From CAZZNQ01 sp964655775 (GTDB taxonomy: Bacteria > Planctomycetota > Brocadiia > SM23-32): 44,262 nt of DNA. The translations under genes were made by a program, and so were the position numbers. The DNA is taken from assembly GCA_964655775.1 (NCBI GenBank), contig CAZZNQ010000026.1, forward strand, positions 1-44,262. The letters are read 5' to 3'. Below, one piece after another: positions 6,212 through 14,969 of the stretch. The notes beneath the pieces were generated by a model. That model was given only the letters and a program-made list of their open reading frames with translations, was not told the DNA's origin and ran no database searches. The first letter of the stretch is position 1. Every line of letters starts with the position of its first letter.

Positions 6212-8545
6212 ATGACCTCCAAGACTGCACTCCGATGGGCAACGGGCCTGATCATGGTCGCGCTCAGTGCGTTCCTGTTCGTCAGCCTGGCCACGCACGC
6301 GCCGCACCAGGGCCCGTTCCCGGACTTCGCCGCTGAAACCCAGGGTGCCAACGCCTGCGGCGTGGTGGGCGCGCATGTCTCTGCATACGGGCTCGCGCTG
6401 CTGGGCTACACTTCCTACGTGGTCGCCGCCGGGACCGGACTTCTGGGGGTCATGCTGCTGTTCCGCATCGGCCTGTCCGGAAGCGGGTTGAAGATCCCCG
6501 GTTTCGTGCTGTTCGCGGCGGGCAGCCTCCTTCTACTGGCCATCGTCGGGGCGGGACCCGGCACAAACGCCGGCAGCTACGTGGCGGGCAGCAGCCTGCG
6601 GGTGGGTGCGCTGGGCATACTGTGGGCCGGCTGGTCGTACAACGCCGTGGGCGCGACGGGCACGTTCCTGCTCTGCGGAATCCTCCTGGCGCTGGGTGCC
6701 GGTCTTGCCTGTGGTCCGCAGTTGGTGACGGCAGGGCATGGTCTTCTCGGTCTGGCTCAGTCGGCTGCGGGCCGACTTGCGGGCGCTTTGCGGCCGGGTT
6801 CGGAGCGGAGGGCGCAGCCCGTCGCCGCCGCCGAAGCCGCCAGCGATTCGCCCATTGCGCTGGAGCCGGCGGTTGTCCCTTCGGGGGCCGGCGGCGTGCG
6901 CACGCGTGAGCCTGGATCCGAGCCCGAAGCCGCGCCGGAGAAGCCGTCAGGCGACGAGCGCGCCGAGGAACCCGCTCCTCCCCCGCCGGTCATCCTGCGC
7001 AGGCAACCGCCTCCTGTTGAGGAAACCGATGAGGAAGACGACACCGATTACGCGATGTTCGACGGCGAACCGACCGAGAACGACGATTACACGCTACCGC
7101 CCGTGAGCCTTCTGGATGAGATCGATTCCGAGGAACCCGGGGAGGACGAGGAGGAGATCCGCGATCGCAGCCGCATGCTGGAGACGACGCTGGGGCACTT
7201 CAGCATCGAGGCGCGCGTGGTCCGCGTGCAACGCGGACCGGTGATCACCATGTACGAGGTATCACTCGCTCCCGGGACCAAGGTTTCGCGCGTGGAGTCG
7301 CTTGCGGACGACCTGGCCATCGCGCTGAAGGCGCCGAACGTACGAATAGTCGCCCCTCTGCCCGGACGCAATACGGTCGGTATCGAGGTGCCGAACGCGG
7401 ATCGCGAGATCGTGGGCGTGCGCGAGCTTATGGCCGAGACGCGACGCAAGATCCGGGACGCCGCTATACCGTTGTTCCTCGGCAAGGACACTGCCGGCAG
7501 CCCGCTTGTGCTGGACCTGGCCCGGTGCCCTCATCTGCTGGTGGCGGGGTCTACGGGTTCGGGCAAGTCCGTCGCCATCAACGCGATGATAACCAGCATT
7601 CTCTTGACGCGCACGCCCAGCGAGGTCCAACTGCTTCTCATCGACCCCAAGGCGGTGGAGTTCAGTGACTACGGGCAGCTTCCGCATCTGATCTGCCCCG
7701 TTCTGACCGATATGAAGAAAGCCGCCAGCGTGCTGAAGTGGGCGTGCAAGAAGATGGATGACCGCTACTCCCTGCTGGCCAGCGTAGGGGTGCGCGACCT
7801 GAAGACCTACAATGCGCTGGGCAAGGACGAGATCATCAAGCGCCTGGACCCCGACAGCGAGGGTGAAGTGGACGACGTGCCGTTCTACATGCCGCACATC
7901 GTCATCATCGTGGATGAGTTCGGCGAGCTGATGATGGTCGCGGCCAAGGAAGTGGAGAGCAGCGTAATCCGGCTGTCGCAGAAGGCACGCGCCGTCGGCA
8001 TACACCTGATCTGTGCGACCCAGCGCCCCTCCGTGGATGTCATCACCGGCCTGATCAAGTCGAACCTGCCGGCCCGAATCGCCTTCCAGGTGGCGTCCAA
8101 AGTGGATTCCCGCACCATCCTGGACCGGAACGGGGCGGAGCTCCTCCTAGGGCGCGGCGACATGCTGCTGCTCCCTCCAGGCACCTCGCGCCTCGTGCGC
8201 GCACAGGGCTCCTTCGTCTCCCAGCAGGAACTAACCCGCATTGTCGAGCACCTGAAGAACCAAGGACCACCGAAGTTCCGCGCGGAACTGCAGGAGTATC
8301 ACGCCCAACAGAAGGCAGAAGAGCAGTCGGACGAGCTCTACGAGGACGCCGTGCGCGTGGTGCTGGAGACACAGAGGGGGTCCGTCTCGCTGCTGCAGCG
8401 CCGTCTGGCCATCGGGTTCTCGCGGGCCGCCCGCCTTATTGATATGATGGCTGAGGCGGGCATCGTCGGCCCGTACGCGGGCAGTCAGGCCCGCCGCGTG
8501 CTGATGACCCTGGAGCAGTGGGACAGGGCACGCCAGGAATCCTGA
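6212..8545 (+). CDS. ftsK: DNA translocase FtsK/SpoIIIE
   Basis: FtsK-type translocases pump DNA through the division septum and help resolve chromosome dimers. This 777-residue protein has the standard order: four or five membrane helices (about 1-180), a Pro/Glu/Asp-rich linker (about 190-310), and a RecA-like hexameric motor. Walker A is GSTGSGKS (446-453) and Walker B is IVIIVDE with Asp568-Glu569. ATQRPSVDVITGLIKSN and the DRNGAELLLGRGDMLLL segment are family hallmarks. The last 65 residues form the winged-helix gamma domain (QRGSVSLLQRRLAIGFSRAA), which reads oriented chromosomal sites. The linker is short compared with E. coli FtsK and nearer to SpoIIIE. It is followed by rimO after a 35-nt gap. 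Confidence 0.97.
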   Translation: MTSKTALRWATGLIMVALSAFLFVSLATHAPHQGPFPDFAAETQGANACGVVGAHVSAYGLALLGYTSYVVAAGTGLLGVMLLFRIGLSGSGLKIPGFVLFAAGSLLLLAIVGAGPGTNAGSYVAGSSLRVGALGILWAGWSYNAVGATGTFLLCGILLALGAGLACGPQLVTAGHGLLGLAQSAAGRLAGALRPGSERRAQPVAAAEAASDSPIALEPAVVPSGAGGVRTREPGSEPEAAPEKPSGDERAEEPAPPPPVILRRQPPPVEETDEEDDTDYAMFDGEPTENDDYTLPPVSLLDEIDSEEPGEDEEEIRDRSRMLETTLGHFSIEARVVRVQRGPVITMYEVSLAPGTKVSRVESLADDLAIALKAPNVRIVAPLPGRNTVGIEVPNADREIVGVRELMAETRRKIRDAAIPLFLGKDTAGSPLVLDLARCPHLLVAGSTGSGKSVAINAMITSILLTRTPSEVQLLLIDPKAVEFSDYGQLPHLICPVLTDMKKAASVLKWACKKMDDRYSLLASVGVRDLKTYNALGKDEIIKRLDPDSEGEVDDVPFYMPHIVIIVDEFGELMMVAAKEVESSVIRLSQKARAVGIHLICATQRPSVDVITGLIKSNLPARIAFQVASKVDSRTILDRNGAELLLGRGDMLLLPPGTSRLVRAQGSFVSQQELTRIVEHLKNQGPPKFRAELQEYHAQQKAEEQSDELYEDAVRVVLETQRGSVSLLQRRLAIGFSRAARLIDMMAEAGIVGPYAGSQARRVLMTLEQWDRARQES

Positions 8546-8580
8546 CGGCCCGTGCTGCACCGTTCTCTTCCCTACCAACC

Positions 8581-9927
8581 ATGCCGATGACGGACAAAGA
8601 CCATCGCCCGCGCGTCGCTCTTCTCACCCTGGGGTGCGCCAAGAACCTCGTGGACAGCGAGCGCATCGCCTCCGTGTTGTTCGAGGCGGGCGTCGAGATT
8701 GTCCACGAACCGGACGAGGCGGACGCCGCCGTGGTGAACACCTGCGGCTTCATCAAGCCGGCCAAAGAGGAGTCCATCGACGTCATTCTGGACGTCGGGG
8801 CGCTCAAAGCCAAGGGACGGCTCCGCACGCTGGTGGTCACCGGATGCCTCAGTCAGCGCTACGGCGAAGAACTGCGCGATCTGCTTCCGGAGGTGGACAT
8901 ACTGACCGGCGTCGATCCGGACGGGACCGCCCGGACCGTGCTGCGTAACCTCGGTATCCACCAGCCGTCCTCTGCGCGTCCGCACCCCCAGCATCGGGCG
9001 CGCCTGACACCGACCGCATGGAGCTATCTGCGCATCTCCGAAGGCTGCGACAATCGTTGCGCCTACTGCGCCATCCCCCTCATCCGGGGGCCCTTACGCA
9101 GCCGTCGGATGGACGAGATCGTGGCGGAAGCAGGTGAACTGGTTGGGAGCGGCGCCCGGGAACTCAACGTCATTGCACAGGACACGGCCGGCTACGGACT
9201 TGACCTGGATGGCCGGCCGCGCATACACGAACTTATCCACGAACTGTGCCGCATCGACGATCTGGTCTGGCTCCGTCTCCTGTACCTGCATCCGGCGCAC
9301 ATACACGACGAACTAGTAGATGTGATGGCAGCCGAGCCGAAGGTCTGCGCTTACGCCGACGTGCCGCTCCAGCACGTCAACAACGAGCTGCTTCAGCGCA
9401 TGGGACGGAGGATAGACCGCGCCGGCATCGAGCGCGTGATCGCCCGTCTGCGCGAACGGATTCCGGACGTCACGTTGCGCACCACGTTCATGACCGGCTT
9501 CCCGGGCGAGAGCGATGCCGCGTTCGAGGAACTGCTTGGGTTCGTCAAGGAAGTGCGATTTGACCGCGTCGGCTGCTTCGCCTACTCTGCGGAGGAAGGG
9601 ACCGCAGCGTTTGACATGGGCGATCCCGTGCCGGAGGAGGTCGCTGAGGAACGCCGCGACCGGCTGATGGAGACGCAGCAGACGATCGCCTTCGATCTTG
9701 CAACGGCTCGCGTCGGCGAGTGCACTACGGCCCTGTTGGAGGATGCACCTCCTACCGAAGACGGACAAGTGCCGGCGCGAAGCGAGCATGAGGCGCCCGA
9801 CGTCGATCCCGTGATATATGTGGCCGGGGGCGCCGACCTGAAACCGGGTACGTTCGTGGGCGTGCGTATTACGCACGCCGCCGGGTATGACTGGCTCGGC
9901 GAAGTGCGAACTGAGGAGCAGCCATGA
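8581..9927 (+). CDS. rimO: ribosomal protein S12 methylthiotransferase RimO
   Basis: RimO is a radical-SAM enzyme that adds a methylthio group to the conserved aspartate of ribosomal protein S12. The N-terminal UPF0004 domain holds the auxiliary-cluster cysteines C19 (TLGCAKNLVDSE), C55 (NTCGFI) and C89 (TGCLSQRY). The radical-SAM cluster is CDNRCAYC (156, 160, 163), and a TRAM-like domain fills the last 70 residues. GCAKNLVDSE, rather than the GCQMN type, separates RimO from MiaB. The start is uncertain: ATG 8581 or 8587 gives the normal N-terminus, no good ribosome-binding site is visible, and the frame is open back into the end of ftsK. Its last 4 bases overlap pgpA (ATGA), so the two are translationally coupled. 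Confidence 0.93.
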   Translation: MPMTDKDHRPRVALLTLGCAKNLVDSERIASVLFEAGVEIVHEPDEADAAVVNTCGFIKPAKEESIDVILDVGALKAKGRLRTLVVTGCLSQRYGEELRDLLPEVDILTGVDPDGTARTVLRNLGIHQPSSARPHPQHRARLTPTAWSYLRISEGCDNRCAYCAIPLIRGPLRSRRMDEIVAEAGELVGSGARELNVIAQDTAGYGLDLDGRPRIHELIHELCRIDDLVWLRLLYLHPAHIHDELVDVMAAEPKVCAYADVPLQHVNNELLQRMGRRIDRAGIERVIARLRERIPDVTLRTTFMTGFPGESDAAFEELLGFVKEVRFDRVGCFAYSAEEGTAAFDMGDPVPEEVAEERRDRLMETQQTIAFDLATARVGECTTALLEDAPPTEDGQVPARSEHEAPDVDPVIYVAGGADLKPGTFVGVRITHAAGYDWLGEVRTEEQP

Positions 9928-10412
9928 AGGACGCGACGGTCAGACTGACGTGCTCGGTGCTGGGGATCGGCCATCTGCCCGTGGCGCCCGGAACGTGGGC
10001 ATCGGCCGCCGCGGCGGGCGTCTACCTGCTCGTGCGCCGGCTCGCCGGAGCAGCCTGGTGGGTCGTCCTGGGAGGACTGCTGGCGGCCGCCATCATCGTC
10101 GGATTGCTGGTCTGCCCCGCCGCCGAACGAGTCTACGGCCGCCGAGACCCGGAGCAGTTCGTCCTCGACGAGTTTGCCGGGCTGTGGGCCGTAACGCTCG
10201 GGTTCTGGTGGCGCAGCCCGCTGATCACGGCGGTCGCGGCGTTCGTGGCCTTCCGCATCTTCGACGTGGCCAAACCGTTCCCCCTGCGAAGACTGGAGCG
10301 TTTGCCCGGCGGCTGGGGCGTGATGGCCGACGATGTCGGCGCGAGCCTGTATTCCATCGCGGTGCTCTGGCCGGTCTTTCACTTTTTCCTGGAGAAGCAC
10401 CTTGCAGGATGA
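9924..10412 (+). CDS. pgpA: phosphatidylglycerophosphatase A
   Basis: PgpA removes phosphate from phosphatidylglycerophosphate to give phosphatidylglycerol, the last step of this phospholipid branch at the inner membrane. The 162-residue protein has the family signatures: GIGHLPVAPGTWAS near the start, DPEQFVLDEFAGLW in the middle (metal-binding Asp/Glu), and FRIFDVAKPFP followed by GGWGVMADDVGAS near the end. Several hydrophobic helices span the intervening sequence. It starts inside the rimO stop (ATGA overlap), and the likely birA start lies 11 nt before its own stop, so the three genes form one unit. Confidence 0.95.
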   Translation: MKDATVRLTCSVLGIGHLPVAPGTWASAAAAGVYLLVRRLAGAAWWVVLGGLLAAAIIVGLLVCPAAERVYGRRDPEQFVLDEFAGLWAVTLGFWWRSPLITAVAAFVAFRIFDVAKPFPLRRLERLPGGWGVMADDVGASLYSIAVLWPVFHFFLEKHLAG

Positions 10413-11244
10413 ACGCAAAGGATGCCACAACACGCCGCCCCTCGACCCCGCCGAGGTCTTTCGTCCGACCCCGGACCGGTCGGTCATAGGCATCCAGGGG
10501 GAGATTCATGAATCCGTCGCGTCCACGATGGACGTGGCCCGCCAGCGGCTGATGGAGGACGCCGGGAACGGGTACACGGTGATCGCCGATCACCAGAGCG
10601 CCGGGCGGGGGCGCACCGGCTCCTGGGAGTGTCCGCCTGCCCTCGGCATCCTTATGAGCGTGGTGCTGCGTGTCGGGCTGCCCGCGTCTCAGCAGCGGCT
10701 GGTCGTGCTGGCGGGTTCGGTCGCCTGCGCGGAAGCGCTGCGCAGCCTGGGCGTGCCGGCGCAGATCAAATGGCCCAACGACATCGTGACCGTCTCACCC
10801 CGCCCGGACAAGCTGGAGATCAGAAAGCTGGCGGGCCTGATCGTGGAGAGGATCCTGCAGGAACAGGGAACCCCCGCCTACATCCTGGGCCTCGGTCTCA
10901 ACGTCAATCAGAACGCAGAGGACCTGGTCGAGAAAGCCGCTCTGACGCCGACCTCCATGAAGCTGGCTGGGGGACGCGAGTTCGACCGGGCCGCCGTAAC
11001 CGCTGCACTGCTCGATCAGATGGACATCTGGTACCGCCGTATCGCGCTCGGGCAGAACGAACGCGTCCTGGCACGGTGGCGTTCCCTGAGCTGCCTCCTC
11101 GGTCGCCAGATAGGCCTTGAATACGAGGGGCGGCCGATGGTCGGGAAGGTGGTCGGTATACGCGGCTCCGGAGAGTTGATCTTCGAGGACGCTACCGGGA
11201 CGCGGTTCCTATTGGCCGACGAGAAGACGCAGTTGATGCTGTAG
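10402..11244 (+). CDS. birA: biotin--[acetyl-CoA-carboxylase] ligase, no DNA-binding domain
   Basis: This enzyme activates biotin as biotinyl-AMP and attaches it to the biotin carboxyl carrier protein. Key blocks are GRGRTG (68-73, biotinyl-AMP loop), KWPND (123-127), KLAGLIVE (142-149) and LGLGLNVN, plus the small C-terminal SH3-like domain. There is no N-terminal helix-turn-helix, so it should not act as the bio repressor. I chose TTG 10402: GGAG lies 7 nt upstream, it overlaps the end of pgpA, and no suitable ATG or GTG is in frame before the conserved core. The product is then 280 residues. A biotin transporter gene (bioY) lies 13 kb away. The gene converges with trpE across a 22-nt gap that holds no clear terminator. 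Confidence 0.93.
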   Translation: MQDERKGCHNTPPLDPAEVFRPTPDRSVIGIQGEIHESVASTMDVARQRLMEDAGNGYTVIADHQSAGRGRTGSWECPPALGILMSVVLRVGLPASQQRLVVLAGSVACAEALRSLGVPAQIKWPNDIVTVSPRPDKLEIRKLAGLIVERILQEQGTPAYILGLGLNVNQNAEDLVEKAALTPTSMKLAGGREFDRAAVTAALLDQMDIWYRRIALGQNERVLARWRSLSCLLGRQIGLEYEGRPMVGKVVGIRGSGELIFEDATGTRFLLADEKTQLML

Positions 11245-11266
11245 GATTCTCCTGAGAAGGAACTTA

Positions 11267-12766
11267 CTACAGATCCTCCGAACCGAGCGTCTCGGCCAGC
11301 TCGATTGAGCGCAGAAGCGCCATGGCCTTGTTCAGCGTCTCCTGGTACTCGTTCTCCGGCACGCTGTCCGCCACCACGCCTCCCCCGGCCTGCACGTAGG
11401 CGGCCTTGCCGTCCAGAACCACCGTCCGGATAGCGATGCAGGTATCCATGTTGCCGCTGAAATCGAAGTAGCCGACCGCCCCTCCGTAGGGGCCGCGCTT
11501 CGTGGTCTCCAGCTCATCGATGATCTCCATCGCGCGCACCTTGGGTGCGCCGGTCAGCGTGCCTGCCGGCAGGCATGCCTTCAGCGCATCCAACGCGCTC
11601 AGGTCGTCGCGCAACTCGCCGCTCACGTTGGAGACGATGTGCATGACGTGCGAGTACTTCTCGATCACCATCACCTCGTCCAGGCGCACTGTGCCGTACT
11701 TGCTCACCCGGCCCACATCGTTCCGGCCAAGGTCAACCAGCATGATGTGCTCGGCGCGTTCCTTCGGATCGGCAAGCAGCTCCCCCGCCAAGGCATCGTC
11801 TTCCCGTTCGGTAGCCCCCCGGTGCCGCGTGCCGGCGATGGGCCGCACGGTGATGCGGCGGTCCTCCACCCTCACCATCACCTCCGGCGAGGAGCCGATG
11901 AGCTTCAGGTCGCCGAAGTTCAGGTAGAACATGTACGGCGACGGGTTGACGACTCGGAGCGTGCGGTAGATGTCCAGCGCGTCGGCTTCCGTCTCCGCCA
12001 TAAGCCGTTGCGAGGGAACCACCTGGAATATGTCGCCGGCGCGGATGTACTCCTTCGCCTTCTCGACCGCCTGGTGGTACTTCTCCCGCGAGGTATTAGA
12101 CTGGTAGTCGAGGGTCACCCGCCCGCCCGGCTGTATGTCGTCGCTGATGGACGTCAGGGGCATGCGCAGTTTCTCGATAAGAGCATCGATCCGCGACACG
12201 GCGTTCCGGTAAGCCGCCGTGGGCTCGGTTCCGTCCACCCTCTGGCTGCAGACCACCTTGATGGTCTTGTTCAGATGGTCGAAGATCAGGATCTCGTCGA
12301 AAAACATGTAGAAGATGTCGGGCAGACCACGATCGTCGGGCGGGCAATCGGGAAGATGCTCCACAAATCGCACCACGTCGTAGCCCATGTAGCCGACTGC
12401 GCCGCAGGAGAAGCGAGGTAGCTCGGGTGAGGAAGCCAGTTTGTACCGTCCGAGAAAACGAGCAAACTCGTCCAGCGGGTTCTCAACGTCGTAGGCATCG
12501 CTTTCGCCGTCCAATTCAACCGTCACGGTGTTGCCCGCGCTTGTGAACACAGCGAAGGGAGACGCCCCCAGGAAGCAGTAGCGACCGATCTTCTCGGGGC
12601 CGCTGGCGCTCTCCAGGAGGAACGCTTCACCGTCATTGGCGATCTTCTGGAAGGCGAGAACCGGCGTCAGTGTGTCCGACATAAGCTGACGATACACCGG
12701 CACCACGTTCCCCTGCTCACACAGGGCGCGGAACTCGTCGGGACCTGGGCTGTAATGCGGATCCAT
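11267..12766 (-). CDS. trpE: anthranilate synthase component I
   Basis: TrpE turns chorismate plus ammonia (from the TrpG glutaminase) into anthranilate, the first committed step to tryptophan. The 499-residue protein has an N-terminal regulatory half with LLESASGPEKIGRYCFLG, which holds the LLES element of the tryptophan feedback site, and a C-terminal chorismate-binding half. The latter carries SSPEVMVRVE, RPIAGTRHRG, LVDLGRNDVGRVSKYGTV, LPAGTLTGAPK and GAVGYFDFSGNMDTCIAIRT. The start is ATG 12766, with GGAG 6 nt upstream. No trpG or other trp genes adjoin it, so the pathway is dispersed or partly elsewhere. Its 5' region is short and shows no Trp-rich leader, unlike trpS. Confidence 0.95.
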   Translation of the reverse strand: MDPHYSPGPDEFRALCEQGNVVPVYRQLMSDTLTPVLAFQKIANDGEAFLLESASGPEKIGRYCFLGASPFAVFTSAGNTVTVELDGESDAYDVENPLDEFARFLGRYKLASSPELPRFSCGAVGYMGYDVVRFVEHLPDCPPDDRGLPDIFYMFFDEILIFDHLNKTIKVVCSQRVDGTEPTAAYRNAVSRIDALIEKLRMPLTSISDDIQPGGRVTLDYQSNTSREKYHQAVEKAKEYIRAGDIFQVVPSQRLMAETEADALDIYRTLRVVNPSPYMFYLNFGDLKLIGSSPEVMVRVEDRRITVRPIAGTRHRGATEREDDALAGELLADPKERAEHIMLVDLGRNDVGRVSKYGTVRLDEVMVIEKYSHVMHIVSNVSGELRDDLSALDALKACLPAGTLTGAPKVRAMEIIDELETTKRGPYGGAVGYFDFSGNMDTCIAIRTVVLDGKAAYVQAGGGVVADSVPENEYQETLNKAMALLRSIELAETLGSEDL

Positions 12767-12817
12767 TCTGGTTCTCCAGTTTCTTCTGCCGCCCGGAACG
12801 CAGGCAGCGAAATCTGC

Positions 12818-12847
12818 TTGCCTTCACCTTCCGGCTCTTCTTAGAAT
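12818..12847 (+). promoter_or_regulatory. promoter for the small membrane protein gene
   Basis: TTGCCT (12818-12823), an 18-nt spacer and TAGAAT (12842-12847), 51 nt before ATG 12899. A weaker TATAGC on the minus strand nearby could serve trpE, so the 130-nt divergent region probably holds both promoters. Confidence 0.45.
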
Positions 12848-12898
12848 CGAGCTATACGGCTCGCACTACCGCGTTCACTCCGCAGGAGGAGTTTGCTC

Positions 12899-13246
12899 AT
12901 GGTGGCCTACACTGTCGGAATGGTAACGGGAACGGTCTGCATGGTGATGCCGTTGGTCTACGCCATGAACATCAACCGCTGCATCGCGACCATTCTCGCC
13001 TCGCAGCCGACCTATGACCAGACGCAGTTCGCCGCCTACCTGCCAACGGCGCTGGTCTACGGCATCAGCGTCGTCGGCGCGATCGTACTCCTGCTCAGCG
13101 CAATGCTCATGGCCCGTGCCGCTTACGGCGGCCAACAGTCTACGAGGCCCAAACCGCAGACCGAACCGGAGCCCGAACCCGCACCCGAGCCTACCGAGGA
13201 ACCCGAGCCCGCGGACGATGAAGAGCCGGCCATGCCGGAGTTCTGA
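12899..13246 (+). CDS. small two-helix membrane protein with Pro/Glu-rich tail
   Basis: The 115-residue product has two hydrophobic helices (about 5-25 and 50-72) joined by a short loop, then a tail of alternating Pro and Glu (KPQTEPEPEPAPEPTEEPEP) ending in acidic residues. The pattern suggests a membrane-anchored protein with an extended, negatively charged cytoplasmic or periplasmic tail; topology cannot be fixed from sequence. I chose ATG 12899 because AGGAGG (12884-12889) is 9 nt upstream; TTG 12893 is too close to it. I do not recognise a family. It converges with leuA, leaving 16 nt between the stops. Confidence 0.65.
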   Translation: MVAYTVGMVTGTVCMVMPLVYAMNINRCIATILASQPTYDQTQFAAYLPTALVYGISVVGAIVLLLSAMLMARAAYGGQQSTRPKPQTEPEPEPAPEPTEEPEPADDEEPAMPEF

Positions 13247-13262
13247 ACGGCTTGAGCCGCTC

Positions 13263-14816
13263 TCACATGCCGCGGGGACGGTCCTCGCCGCCGCTCCCAT
13301 TCTCCTTCTTGCGGACCAGCCGGTTCACTGCGCTCAGGTAGGCCACCGCGCTGGCCTCGATTATGTCCGTCTTGGTGGCGCGTCCTCGTTCCGTCACTCC
13401 GTCCGAGATGATCTGGAGTGATACCTCGCCCATCGCGTCCTTGCCGCTCGTGATAGCACGGATTGAGTAATCTTTGAGCGCGCACGTCAGGCCGGTTATG
13501 CGGTCCACTGCCCGGTAAACGGCGTCAATGGGCCCGTCGCCGATGGCCGCGTCGGTCACCACTCCCTGGCCCTGCACCTCCAGGCTCACGGTAGCGGTGG
13601 GCATCACGTTGACGCCGCTGGTCACGTGGAAGCTGTTTAGGGTGAACGTCTCGGAGACGTGCTCCACCTGCTCGCGGACGAGCGCTTCGAGGTCCTCGTC
13701 GAAGATCTCCTTCTTCTTGTCGGCCAGCCGCTTGAAGTGCTCGAAGGCCTTATCCAGATGCTCTTCGTCCAGGTAGATGCCGAGCTCTTCGAGCCGGCTG
13801 CGGAAGGCGTGGCGCCCACTGTGTTTGCCCAACACCAGGTGGCCGGTTTCAAGCCCAATGTCCTCGGGCCGCATGATCTCATAGGTGCTTTTCTGTTTGA
13901 GCACACCGTCCTGATGGATTCCCGCCTCGTGCGCGAAGGCATTCCGCCCGACGATGGCCTTGTTGGGCGGCACGTGCACGCCGGTAACGCTGCTCACCAA
14001 CCGGCTGGCGTTCATGATCTGGCGCGTCGCCACGTCGGTCTGCACGCCGAAGTAGTCGCCGCGGGTGGCAACGGCCATCACTACCTCCTCCAGCGAGCAG
14101 TTGCCGGCACGCTCCCCCAGGCCGTTGACGGCGCACTCCACCTGCCTCGCACCGGCTTTCACCGCCGCGAGCGAGTTCGCCACAGCCATCCCCAGATCGT
14201 TGTGACAGTGAACGCTGATGACCGCCCGTTCGATGTTCGGGACCTCCGCGAGCAGCATTTCGATGACTTCGGCGAACTGGGCCGGGATCGCGTAGCCGAC
14301 CGTGTCGGGGATGTTTACGGTGGTCGCTCCGGCATCTATGACGGCCTCCACCACCTCGCAGAGGAACTGGGGCTCGGTGCGCGAAGCGTCCTCGGGACTG
14401 AACTCGACGTCGTCCTGATACTCGCGCGCGCGCTTCACTCCGCTCACGGCCACGTCGATGATCTTGGAGGTATCCATCCGGAGCTTGTGCTCGCGATGGA
14501 TCTTACTGGTCGCCAGGAAGACGTGGATGCGGCCCTTCTTCGCGTCCTTGAGTGCCTCACCGGCCCGGTCGATGTCCGCCGGCACGCATCGGGCCAACCC
14601 GGCAACTATGGGTTCGCTGACGGCCGCGCAGACCTGTCGCACGCTCTCGAAGTCTCCCGGCGACGCAATCGGGAAACCGGCTTCGATGACGTTGACCTTG
14701 AGCCGCTCCAACTGCTGGGCCACGAGGATTTTCTCTTCCACGGTCATGGAGCAGCCGGGCGCCTGTTCCCCGTCCCGCAACGTTGTGTCGAATATGACGA
14801 GCCTGTCCGTGGTCAT
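13263..14816 (-). CDS. leuA: 2-isopropylmalate synthase
   Basis: LeuA condenses 2-ketoisovalerate with acetyl-CoA, the first committed step of leucine synthesis. The 517-residue protein starts with the catalytic block IFDTTLRDGEQAPG (8-21) and carries SVHCHNDLGMAVANS (metal-binding HxH) and GERAGNCSLEEVVMA. GIHQDGVLK and GKHSGRHAFRSRLEELG follow, and the C-terminal LeuA dimer domain (about 390-517) normally binds leucine for feedback control. I chose ATG 14816; the frame runs on upstream to 14894, but that stretch is the attenuator terminator region. The gene stands alone behind a 230-nt leader that encodes a Leu-rich peptide and a strong terminator, giving control by leucyl-tRNA charging as well as by the protein. 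Confidence 0.96.
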   Translation of the reverse strand: MTTDRLVIFDTTLRDGEQAPGCSMTVEEKILVAQQLERLKVNVIEAGFPIASPGDFESVRQVCAAVSEPIVAGLARCVPADIDRAGEALKDAKKGRIHVFLATSKIHREHKLRMDTSKIIDVAVSGVKRAREYQDDVEFSPEDASRTEPQFLCEVVEAVIDAGATTVNIPDTVGYAIPAQFAEVIEMLLAEVPNIERAVISVHCHNDLGMAVANSLAAVKAGARQVECAVNGLGERAGNCSLEEVVMAVATRGDYFGVQTDVATRQIMNASRLVSSVTGVHVPPNKAIVGRNAFAHEAGIHQDGVLKQKSTYEIMRPEDIGLETGHLVLGKHSGRHAFRSRLEELGIYLDEEHLDKAFEHFKRLADKKKEIFDEDLEALVREQVEHVSETFTLNSFHVTSGVNVMPTATVSLEVQGQGVVTDAAIGDGPIDAVYRAVDRITGLTCALKDYSIRAITSGKDAMGEVSLQIISDGVTERGRATKTDIIEASAVAYLSAVNRLVRKKENGSGGEDRPRGM

Positions 14817-14875
14817 CTTGCTTGTCTCCGGGTCACTGCTTGGTTGTCGGCAAATCTGTCGTTTCCTGCAAGTGC

Positions 14876-14920
14876 AAAAACAAAAGCCCCGCAACCCGGT
14901 GTACCCGAGGCTGCAGGGCT
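14876..14920 (-). terminator. attenuator terminator in the leuA leader
   Basis: On the minus strand a 13-bp stem (14920-14908 with 14897-14885, including three G-T pairs) has a 10-nt loop and is followed by TTTTGTTTTT. It is a textbook rho-independent terminator placed between the leader peptide and leuA. Its 5' arm (14919-14913) can alternatively pair with 14958-14952 inside the shared 21-nt element (7 bp), which would prevent termination. Confidence 0.85.
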
Positions 14921-14948
14921 TATCTGTCGCGGTTTCGGTGAAACGGTG

Positions 14949-14969
14949 CAGACCCCGCCCGCCTCAGGC
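14949..14969 (-). promoter_or_regulatory. 21-nt attenuator element shared with trpS (antiterminator arm)
   Basis: Identical over 21 bases to 2559-2579 of the trpS leader. It contains the stop codon of the leader peptide (TGA, 14966-14964) in GCC-TGA. It ends 28 nt before the terminator stem, against 29 nt in trpS, and starts 75 nt after the leader ATG, against 77 nt in trpS. The GCGGGGT core pairs with the terminator 5' arm. Confidence 0.65.
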
